DNA of 12,879 nt from Chloroflexota bacterium (lineage in GTDB: Bacteria; Chloroflexota; Anaerolineae; Anaerolineales; Villigracilaceae), in assembly GCA_023484185.1 (NCBI GenBank), contig JAMDBC010000158.1:1-12879 (forward strand). Direction: 5' to 3'. Within the stretch, counting starts at the first letter, position 1, and the number at the start of each line of letters is the position of its first letter. Under the pieces are notes generated by a model. The model saw only the letters and a list, made by a program, of their open reading frames with translations, ran no database searches and was not told the origin of the DNA. The position numbers and the translations under genes are program-made. This document shows, one piece after another, positions 7,217-12,879 of the stretch.

Positions 7217-8476
7217 TCAGGCGGGTACCGCCTCTGTTGATTCAAGCTTGACCGATTCATGTTCCTCTTCTTCATAGATTCTATGATCCACCACATGCAG
7301 ATAGCGGACACCCAATGAGAAGAGAGTTAGTCCGTAAGCCACAACGCCAAGCCCGGCCATCCATTCCACGATGGACGGATGGTACATGGTGTAGGTGACG
7401 GTTAGATTACCAGGCAGGTATGAGACCATCACCAGCAGACCGGTTAGGTTGGTATCCCAGCGATAAGCCACTACGCCGCCGACGATGAGCGCCAGGGCCA
7501 GCATTCGCAAGGTTGGATTCATGCGCGTCTTCTTGTTGATCAACAGAATCATCGGAACCACAGCGCCCAATAGCATTTCGCCGATCCAGAAGTTGAAGGA
7601 AAGAGTTCCGCTTGTGAGCAGGTTCAAGCCTTCGGTGCGCCCGGCCTGGTATGTATAAGTCATGGAGAGCGCGTCCCAGAAGCGGAAGTACAAATAAGCG
7701 GCCATCATCCAACCGATGAAGTAGGATACGCGCTCCAGCAATTCATCCTTGACTACGGCGCGCCTGGTCAGTCTCGCTGCAAGCATGGACGCAAACACGG
7801 TCAGCGCCATGCCGCCAGCAACCGCCGACATAATGAACAGCACGGCAACGTCAGGGCGGTACCAGAATGGACGGGCTTTCAACACACCATAGATCGCGCC
7901 GAGCGAAGACTGATGCAGCATGGAGAGGCACAAGCCCACCAGCGCCAGATAGGGGGCGTAGTGATGAACACTCTCGAGTTTCCCGGCAATTTTTGGATAA
8001 CGATGGCGCAGCCACTCGAAAGATGAAAGCATGGGCAATACCTCGATCACCAACACGGTTAGGTAAAGCATCACACACATCGTCACTTCCCAAAGCAGCG
8101 AATGATCATTCCAGTAAATCAGCGCGTGCCAGAAGCGGTCGGGCCGCCCGATGTCGAGCATGAGCGCCAGCATGGCCATGGTGTAACCAGTCAGACCGAT
8201 GAAGGTGGCTGTGCGCGCGACTGGCTGGTATTGTTTCAGCCCGAAAAGGTAGACACCCGCGCACAGGAAGAAGGCGCCGCCGGCCAGGGCAATAGACGAG
8301 AGATCAATTGTGATCCATAAACCCCAGGGTACCAGGTCGCTCAAGTGGGTTACAGACAGACCTTTCCAGAAGACCAGCAGGCCAGCGACCAGACCGGCAG
8401 CCAGGAATAAACTCAGAAAACTGAGCCACTTGTCCCAGGTCGGTGCAAGGAAGGATTTGATCCTGATGATTTTCAT
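7217..8476 (-). CDS. HybB/NrfD-family integral membrane quinone-interacting subunit
   Basis: The 419-residue protein has about nine or ten membrane helices and no signal peptide. Motifs typical of HybB-like NrfD/PsrC proteins are present: P-W-G-L-W-I (50-55), D-I-G-R-P-D-R-F-W-H (108-117), W-N-D-H-S-L-L-W-E (122-130), H-Q-S-S-L-G (188-193), F-W-I-G-E (296-300) and R-W-D-T-N (339-343). The family has no cofactor of its own; it exchanges electrons between quinone and an adjacent FeS protein. The C-terminus is an acidic cytoplasmic tail (401-412). It starts one base after the ferredoxin stop, with GGAGG 7 nt upstream, so translation is coupled. It is the last gene of the operon and ends 16 nt before the shared terminator. 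HybB usually serves a hydrogenase, but no hydrogenase gene is visible here, so pairing with the octaheme cytochrome is the better guess. Confidence 0.9.
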   Translation of the reverse strand: MKIIRIKSFLAPTWDKWLSFLSLFLAAGLVAGLLVFWKGLSVTHLSDLVPWGLWITIDLSSIALAGGAFFLCAGVYLFGLKQYQPVARTATFIGLTGYTMAMLALMLDIGRPDRFWHALIYWNDHSLLWEVTMCVMLYLTVLVIEVLPMLSSFEWLRHRYPKIAGKLESVHHYAPYLALVGLCLSMLHQSSLGAIYGVLKARPFWYRPDVAVLFIMSAVAGGMALTVFASMLAARLTRRAVVKDELLERVSYFIGWMMAAYLYFRFWDALSMTYTYQAGRTEGLNLLTSGTLSFNFWIGEMLLGAVVPMILLINKKTRMNPTLRMLALALIVGGVVAYRWDTNLTGLLVMVSYLPGNLTVTYTMYHPSIVEWMAGLGVVAYGLTLFSLGVRYLHVVDHRIYEEEEHESVKLESTEAVPA

Positions 8477-8477
8477 G

Positions 8478-9251
8478 TTAACCCTCCGCCACAGCGGGCA
8501 GATAGTAAACGCGCGGACCTGTACCCAGATCTTCGCGCAAGCGGAAATGCGGATTATTGCGCAAGAGTATGCTGACCGGCGAATTGGGATCGTTCAAATC
8601 GCCGAAGACGCGCGCACTGGTCGGGCAGACGCCGACACAGGCGGGAGTCGCATCCGAGTCCACGCCGGGAACGAGTCCCAGAGCAAGACCGCGGTCGATA
8701 CGCTGATAACAGAACGCGCACTTTTCCGGGACCCCGCGTGGGCGGCGCGAAACTTCCGGTTCTCCCCACTCCGGCACGGCCGGGTTCGGACCGTCGAATG
8801 ATTTCCAGTTAAATGAACGCGCACCATACGGGCAGGCCACTTCGCAATATCGGCAGCCGATGCAGCGATCATAGTTCATCATCACAATTCCATCGGGGCG
8901 ATAATAGGACGCTCCCACAGGGCAGACTTCCACACAGGGAGCCTTTGCGCATTGCATGCAAGGACGCGGCAAATAAGTTTTCTTATCGCCCACCTGTCCC
9001 GTCTCAAGGACGGGATTCCAGGTGATCTCTGGTGAGATGTCGTTATGAGCGCGGCAGGCCATTACACAATATCCGCAACCGTTGCATTTATTCTGGTCGA
9101 TCACCATCACCCACTGACGGCTTCCGCTTGCTTCGCTCGGAACTGACTCGTTTGCATTCGCTTCTTTCACAACCTGCAAACCGATCACTGTTGCCGCGGC
9201 AACCCCGGCAACCTTGAGCATGTCTCGACGTGAAAATTTTGCGTCAGCCAT
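8478..9251 (-). CDS. Tat-exported ferredoxin-like electron transfer subunit with four [4Fe-4S] clusters (HybA/NrfC-like)
   Basis: The chosen ATG (at 9251) is preceded by AGGAGG about 7 nt away and gives M-A-D-A-K-F-S-R-R-D-M-L-K, a Tat signal at the N-terminus. An upstream in-frame ATG at 9302 would bury the Tat motif and has no ribosome site. The mature part has 16 cluster cysteines in four groups: C56/59/62/66, C98/101/106/110, C130/133/136/140 and C178/181/205/209. This is the four-cluster plan of HybA, NrfC, DmsB and PsrB. It passes electrons between the NrfD-type membrane subunit encoded next and the octaheme cytochrome encoded just before, whose stop overlaps this start by 8 nt. A short insertion (P-E-W-G-E-P-E-V-S-R-R-P, 160-171) precedes the fourth cluster, as in HybA-type proteins. 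Confidence 0.92.
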   Translation of the reverse strand: MADAKFSRRDMLKVAGVAAATVIGLQVVKEANANESVPSEASGSRQWVMVIDQNKCNGCGYCVMACRAHNDISPEITWNPVLETGQVGDKKTYLPRPCMQCAKAPCVEVCPVGASYYRPDGIVMMNYDRCIGCRYCEVACPYGARSFNWKSFDGPNPAVPEWGEPEVSRRPRGVPEKCAFCYQRIDRGLALGLVPGVDSDATPACVGVCPTSARVFGDLNDPNSPVSILLRNNPHFRLREDLGTGPRVYYLPAVAEG

Positions 9252-10245
9252 TCCTGCCTCCTTTAGCGAGGCGGCGATACATGCGTTCCAACCACGGAGC
9301 AAGTATCATGCCTCCAGCCAGACCGATCAGACCGGCCATGCTGGCGAAGCCAAGCGGGCTGACCGGTGCGGGTTGATTGGTAACAGGCGGGATGGGAGTC
9401 ACGACTGCGGTGGGCATCGGCGTGGGGGTTCCGCCAATCTCTTCGATCTTGATCGCTGAGGCGGCCACCGCCTGACCCGGAGCGTGCATCTGATTTGCAT
9501 GGCACTTGTTACAAGTATCCAGCGCGGGCTTGAAGCTATGGTCCGGGGCCTTGTGAGCCGTAACGAAGTCGGTATTAACTGTGTTCGCGTTGCCCACGTT
9601 GAAACCCAGATGACAGTTGACACATGTCACACCCGCCGCGGCATGTTTGGATGTCGGGAAGTTGGTCATCGCGTCTTTGTGGCAGTTTTCGCACAAGGCG
9701 GAAGCATCTCCATTTGTAGAAGCGACACCTGCTACAGTCTTCATCCCGGCGGTGTGCGCATTATGACAAACTGTGCAGGTCATACTGCGCTGATAATGGG
9801 CGCTCATCTTCCAGTTATTAGTTGCAAAGCGTGGGTCGCTATGGCATTTTCCGCAAAGTTCCGGGGTATTATTGATCGGCATCTTGTCCACCGGATGATT
9901 AGGCGGGATCGGGTTGTGACATGCAACGCAGGTGACGCTGTCTGCCTGGGAAGTGCCGGTTGCTGGATCATAACCAGTGGTGTGGCAGACCAGACACGCG
10001 CCCGGCTTGCCTTGCGCATCCCAGGCCGCGGCAAAAATGGGATCGGTCAGCGCTCGACCATGAGGGCCAGTCTGCCATGTATCATAAACATCCTTATGAC
10101 AGGCCACGCAATTATCCCCATTTACATTGTTGACAGGCGGCGCTGTCGGGGTGCCACCCTGGGCCTGGGCAAAAACAAATGTTGCGCCTGCTGTCAACAG
10201 GGCGAACATTACAGCGATCAAAAGGCGTTCAATGCGGGAAAACAT
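9244..10245 (-). CDS. Octaheme cytochrome c with signal peptide and C-terminal membrane anchor
   Basis: The ATG at 10245 is chosen because AGGAGG (complement of 10252-10257) lies 6 nt before it; a TTG at 10260 that would lengthen the frame lies upstream of that site. The 333-residue protein has a cleavable signal peptide (about 1-26, ending F-A-Q-A), a heme domain and a C-terminal helix (about 298-316) with a basic tail. Eight CXXCH sites occur at C46, C84, C106, C131, C157, C185, C208 and C245. Histidine-rich spacers suggest bis-His ligation, and the sequence resembles cytochrome c554/NrfB-like carriers more than catalytic octaheme reductases, because no CXXCK-type site is present. A T-P-T-P-M-P-T linker (274-280) precedes the anchor. 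It is the likely electron partner of the ferredoxin and NrfD-type proteins encoded next. Direction of electron flow is unknown. Confidence 0.9.
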   Translation of the reverse strand: MFSRIERLLIAVMFALLTAGATFVFAQAQGGTPTAPPVNNVNGDNCVACHKDVYDTWQTGPHGRALTDPIFAAAWDAQGKPGACLVCHTTGYDPATGTSQADSVTCVACHNPIPPNHPVDKMPINNTPELCGKCHSDPRFATNNWKMSAHYQRSMTCTVCHNAHTAGMKTVAGVASTNGDASALCENCHKDAMTNFPTSKHAAAGVTCVNCHLGFNVGNANTVNTDFVTAHKAPDHSFKPALDTCNKCHANQMHAPGQAVAASAIKIEEIGGTPTPMPTAVVTPIPPVTNQPAPVSPLGFASMAGLIGLAGGMILAPWLERMYRRLAKGGRNG

Positions 10246-10266
10246 AATCAACCTCCTCAATAATTT

Positions 10267-10593
10267 TTATGCGTAAACCGGGATGGGCGCTTTATAGAAG
10301 ACTTCGCAATCGAGGCATTCCTCGTGCAGATAGCCATTCGGCAGGCGTCTTATCTGCCAGCAAGGCATGTTAGAAGAAGCCGCCTCGCACTTGGCGCGTT
10401 CTTCCAACGTGCAGTTTTTAGTTTCCCAACACTTTGGTGTTTCCACGTCCAGCGGAATATTCTCACCTTCGGCTTGCCAGCGGGCATCCAGTTTACGCAG
10501 GAAAGCCACAGCCAATGCCGTGATGAGGATCGGGATCGCAAAGCGCAGGGCCAGGCCGATCACAACCGCGAGCAGGGAATTGATATCGTTCAT
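10267..10593 (-). CDS. Small membrane protein with a two-CW-like cysteine-rich domain
   Basis: A 108-residue protein with one N-terminal membrane helix (about 8-31) and a soluble C-terminal half. Six cysteines, C55, C61, C69, C78, C93 and C96, include two Cys-Trp pairs (C55-W56, C78-W79) and a closing C-L-D-C. This order resembles the so-called two-CW domain seen in signalling and redox proteins of anaerobes; that likeness is recalled from family knowledge and not confirmed by a search. The cysteines could bind a metal or an FeS cluster. The start has GAGGTGAG just upstream, overlapping the stop of the 40-residue gene before it. It ends 21 nt before the octaheme cytochrome start, so it belongs to the same operon and may help assemble, anchor or sense the complex. 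Confidence 0.75.
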   Translation of the reverse strand: MNDINSLLAVVIGLALRFAIPILITALAVAFLRKLDARWQAEGENIPLDVETPKCWETKNCTLEERAKCEAASSNMPCWQIRRLPNGYLHEECLDCEVFYKAPIPVYA

Positions 10594-10601
10594 CTCTCAC
10601 C

Positions 10602-10724
10602 TCACATTCGGTGATAGCGAGCGCGTTCGCGGCGGATCAACCATTCACCGGCAATCAGGAGCGTGCCAAACGGGATGATCAGCCGGAACAGAACTAGGAC
10701 TAACATTACTTCAGGAGCGTTCAT
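10602..10724 (-). CDS. 40-residue single-helix membrane protein, first gene of the NrfD operon
   Basis: The complement of 10722-10724 is ATG, with AAGGAGG 5 nt upstream, one of the best ribosome sites in the window. It opens a frame that reads M-N-A-P-E-V-M-L-V-L-V-L-F-R-L, then I-I-P-F-G-T-L-L-I-A-G-E-W-L-I-R-R and ends R-E-R-A-R-Y-H-R-M. One membrane helix (about 6-25) is followed by a strongly basic tail, as in small accessory subunits of respiratory complexes. Its stop codon lies 8 nt before the two-CW-like gene and is part of that gene's ribosome site region, so the two are coupled. No homologue is recognised. Codon use and the strong ribosome site support a real gene despite its size. 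Confidence 0.7.
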   Translation of the reverse strand: MNAPEVMLVLVLFRLIIPFGTLLIAGEWLIRRERARYHRM

Positions 10725-10753
10725 CTCATCCTCCTTTTCTTAGGATTGATTAC

Positions 10754-10783
10754 AGTGTACGCTTTGGCAGCATGGGAAGTAAA
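10754..10783 (-). promoter_or_regulatory. Possible sigma-70-type promoter of the NrfD operon
   Basis: On the minus strand TTTACT (complement of 10778-10783) and TACACT (complement of 10754-10759) are 18 nt apart and lie about 30 nt before the first start codon. Each matches its consensus at four of six positions. A start further upstream, which would include the structured region at 10812-10904, is an alternative. Confidence 0.3.
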
Positions 10784-10811
10784 TTCGGCCTGCACCCCAA
10801 CTTTTGAAACT

Positions 10812-10904
10812 CATCCTGCGGTCTTTCCGGGCTTTCGGCCTGCTGTTTCGCCCCACGCCTTTTCCAAGCTGATGGGGGATTCACCCCATAGTTAATTCAG
10901 GATG
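10812..10904 (-). ncRNA. Candidate structured RNA or leader upstream of the NrfD operon
   Basis: On the minus strand a 7-bp closing stem CATCCTG/CAGGATG (complement of 10898-10904 and of 10812-10818) surrounds a hairpin ATGGGG/CCCCAT (10872-10877 with 10884-10889). It also surrounds two adjacent small hairpins with A-rich loops, GGC-CGAAA-GCC (10830-10840) and CGG-AAAGA-CCG (10819-10829). It lies 88 nt upstream of the first gene of the operon. No known riboswitch class was recognised, and chance folding cannot be excluded. Confidence 0.3.
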
Positions 10905-10923
10905 CCACTTACCACAAAGATTC

Positions 10924-11243
10924 AACGCAAAGCCGCAGAGTCGCACATCGTCCCGATGTTCTTCGGGAAAGAGCAATAAACCTCTTGCGTACATGTTTAT
11001 GGAGTTCGGAAATGGAACTTCCAAACCGCAAAAGCAGAACTTTGTGGTTGGTAAATTCCAGGATCAAGAGCGAAAATAAATGTCGCCAATGGTTCAGAAT
11101 GTTGTGCGATCATGGGGAGCGTTGGCTGCCTCTGGCGTTTGGACTGGTTCGTAAACTTATCCTGCCAGATTTACTAATGCTCATCCGATGATTTTGGCGA
11201 AACAAAGAATAAAAAAAACATGGCGTCTTAGCGGCTTTGCGTT
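10924..11243. repeat. 13-nt inverted repeat pair (AACGCAAAGCCGC)
   Basis: AACGCAAAGCCGC at 10924-10936 recurs as its exact reverse complement at 11231-11243, 294 nt apart, with partial similarity continuing outward into AG-CGC-like bases. The motif resembles the dispersed intergenic ACGCAAAG-type repeats seen in several environmental bacterial genomes. No transposase lies between the arms. Confidence 0.55.
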
Positions 11244-11300
11244 AAGCGTTTTCGATGAATTCGCTGCCGAAATTTGAAGACAGCAGCTTGGGTTAGTTAA

Positions 11301-11332
11301 GAAAAATAGACGGCGAAGGCCGTCTATTTTTC
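11301..11332. terminator. Rho-independent terminator downstream of the aldo/keto reductase gene
   Basis: A 14-bp perfect stem, GAAAAATAGACGGC with GCCGTCTATTTTTC, has a 4-nt loop. A- and T-runs on the two arms make it usable on both strands. It lies 34 nt beyond the stop of the minus-strand aldo/keto reductase gene and insulates it from the NrfD operon. Confidence 0.88.
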
Positions 11333-11365
11333 TTGTGTTTTCTCCAAATTTATATCCGCTGGAAT

Positions 11366-12346
11366 CTAATCTTCCTCATGCTTTTGGACCCCGAAGATCT
11401 TATCAATTCGTTCCAATATGTCAGGCGTGATCTTTGGCGCAACTTCTGCCGCCTTTATGTTCTCGTGTACCTGCTCAATGCGGCTTGCTCCGGTGATAAC
11501 CGTGCTCACGAACGGATTCTTGAGACACCACGCCAAAGATAATTGCGAGAGTGTACAGCCAAGTTCCCTGGCAATGGGTTCGAGCGCTTTTACCTTGGCG
11601 ATCTTTTCCTGGTCTGTTAAATGGCTTTGGAGCCAGTCGTAACCTTTGAGCGCGCCGCGGCTGTCCCTGGGAATGCCGTTGCTATATTTGCCCGTCAGCA
11701 GACCCGATGCCAGCGGACTCCAGATGGTGGAGCCATAGCCGTACTCTTTATAGAAACGGACGTAATCGTTTTCAAAACGGCCGCGTTCGAATAGATTGTA
11801 TTGCGGCTGTTCGACAACTGGCTTGTGCAAATGATTCCTGTCGGCGAATTCGATGGCGGCCACAATCTCGGACGCGGCCCATTCGGACGTGCCCCAGTAA
11901 ATGGCCTTGCCCCATTCGATGATGTTATGCATGGCCCACACGGTCTCTCCGATGGGAGTAGTCGGGTCGGGGCGGTGGCAATAGATCAGGTCAACATAAT
12001 CGAGCTGCAGGCGTTTGAGCGAACCGTTGATGCCTTCGATCAGACGCTTGCGGTTGAGCGTGTTCTTCTCGTTGACGCCGTCGAACAGGCCCCAGAAGAA
12101 TTTGGTCGAGATGAGATAACTGCCGCGCCGCCAGCCGAGTTTCTTAAGCGCCGCGCCCATCACTTCTTCTGACTTGCCGCCCGCGTATACTTCGGCGTTG
12201 TCGAAAAAGTTGACGCCCGCTTCATACGCGGCGGACATCATGTCTGCGGCGGCTTTCACGTCTGCCTGGGTGCTGAATGTGACCCACGAGCCGAATGAGA
12301 GTTCACTGACGCGAATGCCTGTGCGCCCTAAATGACGATATTCCAT
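11366..12346 (-). CDS. Aldo/keto reductase, Kv-beta-like AKR6 type
   Basis: A full-length 326-residue NADPH-dependent TIM-barrel oxidoreductase. The catalytic tetrad is D49, Y54, K82 and H124. The opening [10 protein letters not shown], the S-E-E-V-M-G-A-A-L region (59-67), H-R-P-D-P-T-T-P (124-131) and Y-W-G-T-S-E-W (150-156) are typical of the branch that includes potassium-channel beta subunits and bacterial YghZ-like enzymes. The cofactor-binding stretches are [13 protein letters not shown] (209-221) and I-T-G-A-S-R (284-289). Most AKR6 proteins of the Kv-beta type have Asn at the fourth tetrad place; here it is His, the standard enzyme residue. It reduces aldehydes or ketones in the cytosol; the natural substrate is unknown. 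A TTGGAGG ribosome site lies just before the ATG. It is transcribed alone and has no evident link to the cytochrome blocks. Confidence 0.93.
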   Translation of the reverse strand: MEYRHLGRTGIRVSELSFGSWVTFSTQADVKAAADMMSAAYEAGVNFFDNAEVYAGGKSEEVMGAALKKLGWRRGSYLISTKFFWGLFDGVNEKNTLNRKRLIEGINGSLKRLQLDYVDLIYCHRPDPTTPIGETVWAMHNIIEWGKAIYWGTSEWAASEIVAAIEFADRNHLHKPVVEQPQYNLFERGRFENDYVRFYKEYGYGSTIWSPLASGLLTGKYSNGIPRDSRGALKGYDWLQSHLTDQEKIAKVKALEPIARELGCTLSQLSLAWCLKNPFVSTVITGASRIEQVHENIKAAEVAPKITPDILERIDKIFGVQKHEED

Positions 12347-12376
12347 GCTGCCTCCAATAAATTAGTTTTGTGTGGG

Positions 12377-12382
12377 ATTATA
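12377..12382 (-). promoter_or_regulatory. -10 box of the aldo/keto reductase gene
   Basis: The minus strand reads GGTTATAATCC, a perfect TATAAT (complement of 12377-12382), giving a start site near 12370 and a 5' leader of about 24 nt that contains the GGAGG ribosome site. No clear -35 element is seen at 16-18 nt. Confidence 0.5.
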
Positions 12383-12394
12383 ACCGGCCTCCAT

Positions 12395-12400
12395 TATAAT
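12395..12400 (+). promoter_or_regulatory. -10 box of the LysM lipoprotein gene
   Basis: A perfect TATAAT ends only 6 nt before the ATG at 12407, so transcription would begin at or next to the start codon. No clear -35 box is seen. The box is part of a palindrome, ATTATAAT (12393-12400), and could also serve the minus strand. Confidence 0.5.
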
Positions 12401-12406
12401 CATCTC

Positions 12407-12879
12407 ATGCGTAAGAATATTCTCATTTATTTCTTGCTTTTGGCCGCCTGCACTCCTCAGACTTCAAGCACGACGCCAATTGCGAGTACGCTTCAACCTT
12501 ATCAAACGATGACGCCCAGCGCCACCGCCTTACAACCGGACGAGTTGGTGGTTTCGTTCGAGACGCCTTTGCCCACGCCGACGCCTTTTGTGTATGTGGT
12601 TACATCCGGCGACACGTTGAGCCAGATCGCGGAGAAATTCAACGTTTCGCTGGACGTATTGATGGCCGCCAACCCGAACGTTGACCCGAACTCCATGTCG
12701 CCTGGACAGAAGCTCAACATCCCCAGCAACCCCAAGAATCCGACAGGCAAGTTCACGCCGACGCCGGTGCCGTTCCCTGTTCAACAAATCGCATGTTATC
12801 CAACCTCCGACCGCGGCATGTGGTGCTTCGTGCTGGCGCATAATGATTCGAATGACTTCATGGAAAATATCACTGCACA
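12407..12879 (+). CDS. LysM-domain lipoprotein (3' partial)
   Basis: The frame is open to the window end; 157 full codons are visible. The N-terminus M-R-K-N-I-L-I-Y-F-L-L-L-A-A-C is a lipoprotein signal with lipobox L-A-A-C15. A Thr/Pro/Ser-rich spacer with P-L-P-T-P-T-P (63-69) leads to one LysM domain (about 71-118) with V-V-T-S-G-D-T-L-S-Q-I-A (74-85) and the closing S-P-G-Q-K-L-N-I-P (108-116). LysM binds peptidoglycan or related N-acetylglucosamine glycans, so the protein is likely tethered to the cell surface and bound to the wall. A second linker (T-P-T-P-V-P-F-P) and the start of an unrecognised domain with two Cys follow. No ribosome site is present before the ATG, and no other in-frame start lies nearby. 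The domain after the LysM is cut off, so the role cannot be given. Confidence 0.8.
   Translation, partial: MRKNILIYFLLLAACTPQTSSTTPIASTLQPYQTMTPSATALQPDELVVSFETPLPTPTPFVYVVTSGDTLSQIAEKFNVSLDVLMAANPNVDPNSMSPGQKLNIPSNPKNPTGKFTPTPVPFPVQQIACYPTSDRGMWCFVLAHNDSNDFMENITA

Larger units (their letters stand above)
10725..11365. other. 641-nt gene-free stretch
   Basis: No convincing gene lies here. The 68-residue frame at 10985-11191 has no ribosome site and no protein-like pattern. From left to right the stretch holds the ribosome site and possible promoter of the NrfD operon, a region able to fold into several hairpins (10812-10904), one arm of a 13-nt inverted repeat (10924-10936), small hairpins (TCCCGA/TCGGGA near 10952-10970), an A-rich run near 11210-11220, the other repeat arm (11231-11243), and the aldo/keto reductase terminator (11301-11332). 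Confidence 0.6.

Noticed and set aside
8310..8801. Plus-strand frame of 163 codons across the ferredoxin/NrfD junction
   Set aside because: It spans two well supported minus-strand genes and has no protein-like features.
9484..10263. Long plus-strand frame of 259 codons opposite the octaheme cytochrome gene
   Set aside because: It is antisense to eight regularly spaced CXXCH sites with a good ribosome site on the other strand; the Cys and His rich product is a mirror of that gene.
10811..10905. Cobalamin or c-di-GMP riboswitch at the structured region
   Set aside because: The conserved sequence boxes of these classes were looked for by eye on both strands and not found.
10985..11191. 68-codon frame in the gene-free stretch
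   Set aside because: No ribosome site, no membrane segment or motif, and composition no different from the surrounding non-coding DNA.
12530..12841. Minus-strand frame of 103 codons opposite the LysM gene
   Set aside because: The plus strand codes for a lipobox, linker and LysM domain; the antisense frame is Arg/His-rich and featureless.
1..12879. CRISPR arrays, tRNA or rRNA genes, transposases
   Set aside because: No regularly spaced direct repeats, no tRNA- or rRNA-like sequence and no transposase-like frame were seen on either strand.

Overview
The window reads as a chromosomal piece of a Chloroflexota bacterium, most likely of class Anaerolineae. This is an inference from style and not from a marker gene. 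The Pro-Thr rich linkers in almost every secreted protein (PTPTPAP, TPTPMPT, PTPTP), the Asn/Thr-rich multiheme cytochromes and the moderate GC content all fit that group. The subject of the window is respiratory electron transfer: 31 c-type heme attachment sites (29 CXXCH, one CX3CH, one CX4CH) lie in five proteins within about 10 kb, next to two membrane b-type cytochromes, a Rieske protein, a four-cluster ferredoxin and an NrfD-type quinone-binding membrane protein.

Plus-strand block (1-7154). The window opens inside a membrane-anchored multiheme cytochrome c (at least six hemes). It overlaps by 8 nt a formate-dehydrogenase-gamma/b561-like membrane cytochrome b that carries a C-terminal monoheme domain. 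A NapC/NrfH-type cytochrome with nine heme sites follows. After a 166-nt gap comes a compact Rieske / cytochrome b6 / subunit IV operon, in which subunit IV is extended by seven cytochrome c domains. Three of these proteins (b-type cytochrome, NapC-like protein, subunit IV) end in recognisably the same monoheme module. The block looks like several alternative quinol-oxidising entry points feeding a shared set of extracytoplasmic hemes.

Minus-strand block (10724 down to 7217). A 40-residue one-helix protein, a one-helix two-CW-like Cys-rich protein, an octaheme cytochrome c with a C-terminal anchor, a Tat-type ferredoxin with four [4Fe-4S] clusters (HybA-like) and a HybB/NrfD-family quinone protein form one tight operon. 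The composition (multiheme c + FeS + NrfD, no hydrogenase or molybdopterin subunit visible) resembles quinone:cytochrome modules such as CbcSTU, Nrf or Qrc. A bidirectional terminator separates the two convergent blocks.

Right side (10725-12879). A 641-nt gene-free stretch holds a possible structured RNA, a 13-nt inverted repeat pair and a strong bidirectional terminator. An aldo/keto reductase of the Kv-beta-like AKR6 type follows on the minus strand. A divergent, apparently leaderless gene for a LysM lipoprotein runs off the window end.

Together the two cytochrome blocks suggest a dedicated electron conduit between the menaquinone pool and soluble or extracellular heme proteins. Direction and terminal partner cannot be decided from this window. 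No terminal reductase (NrfA, nitrate, sulfur or hydrogenase subunit) is visible here.
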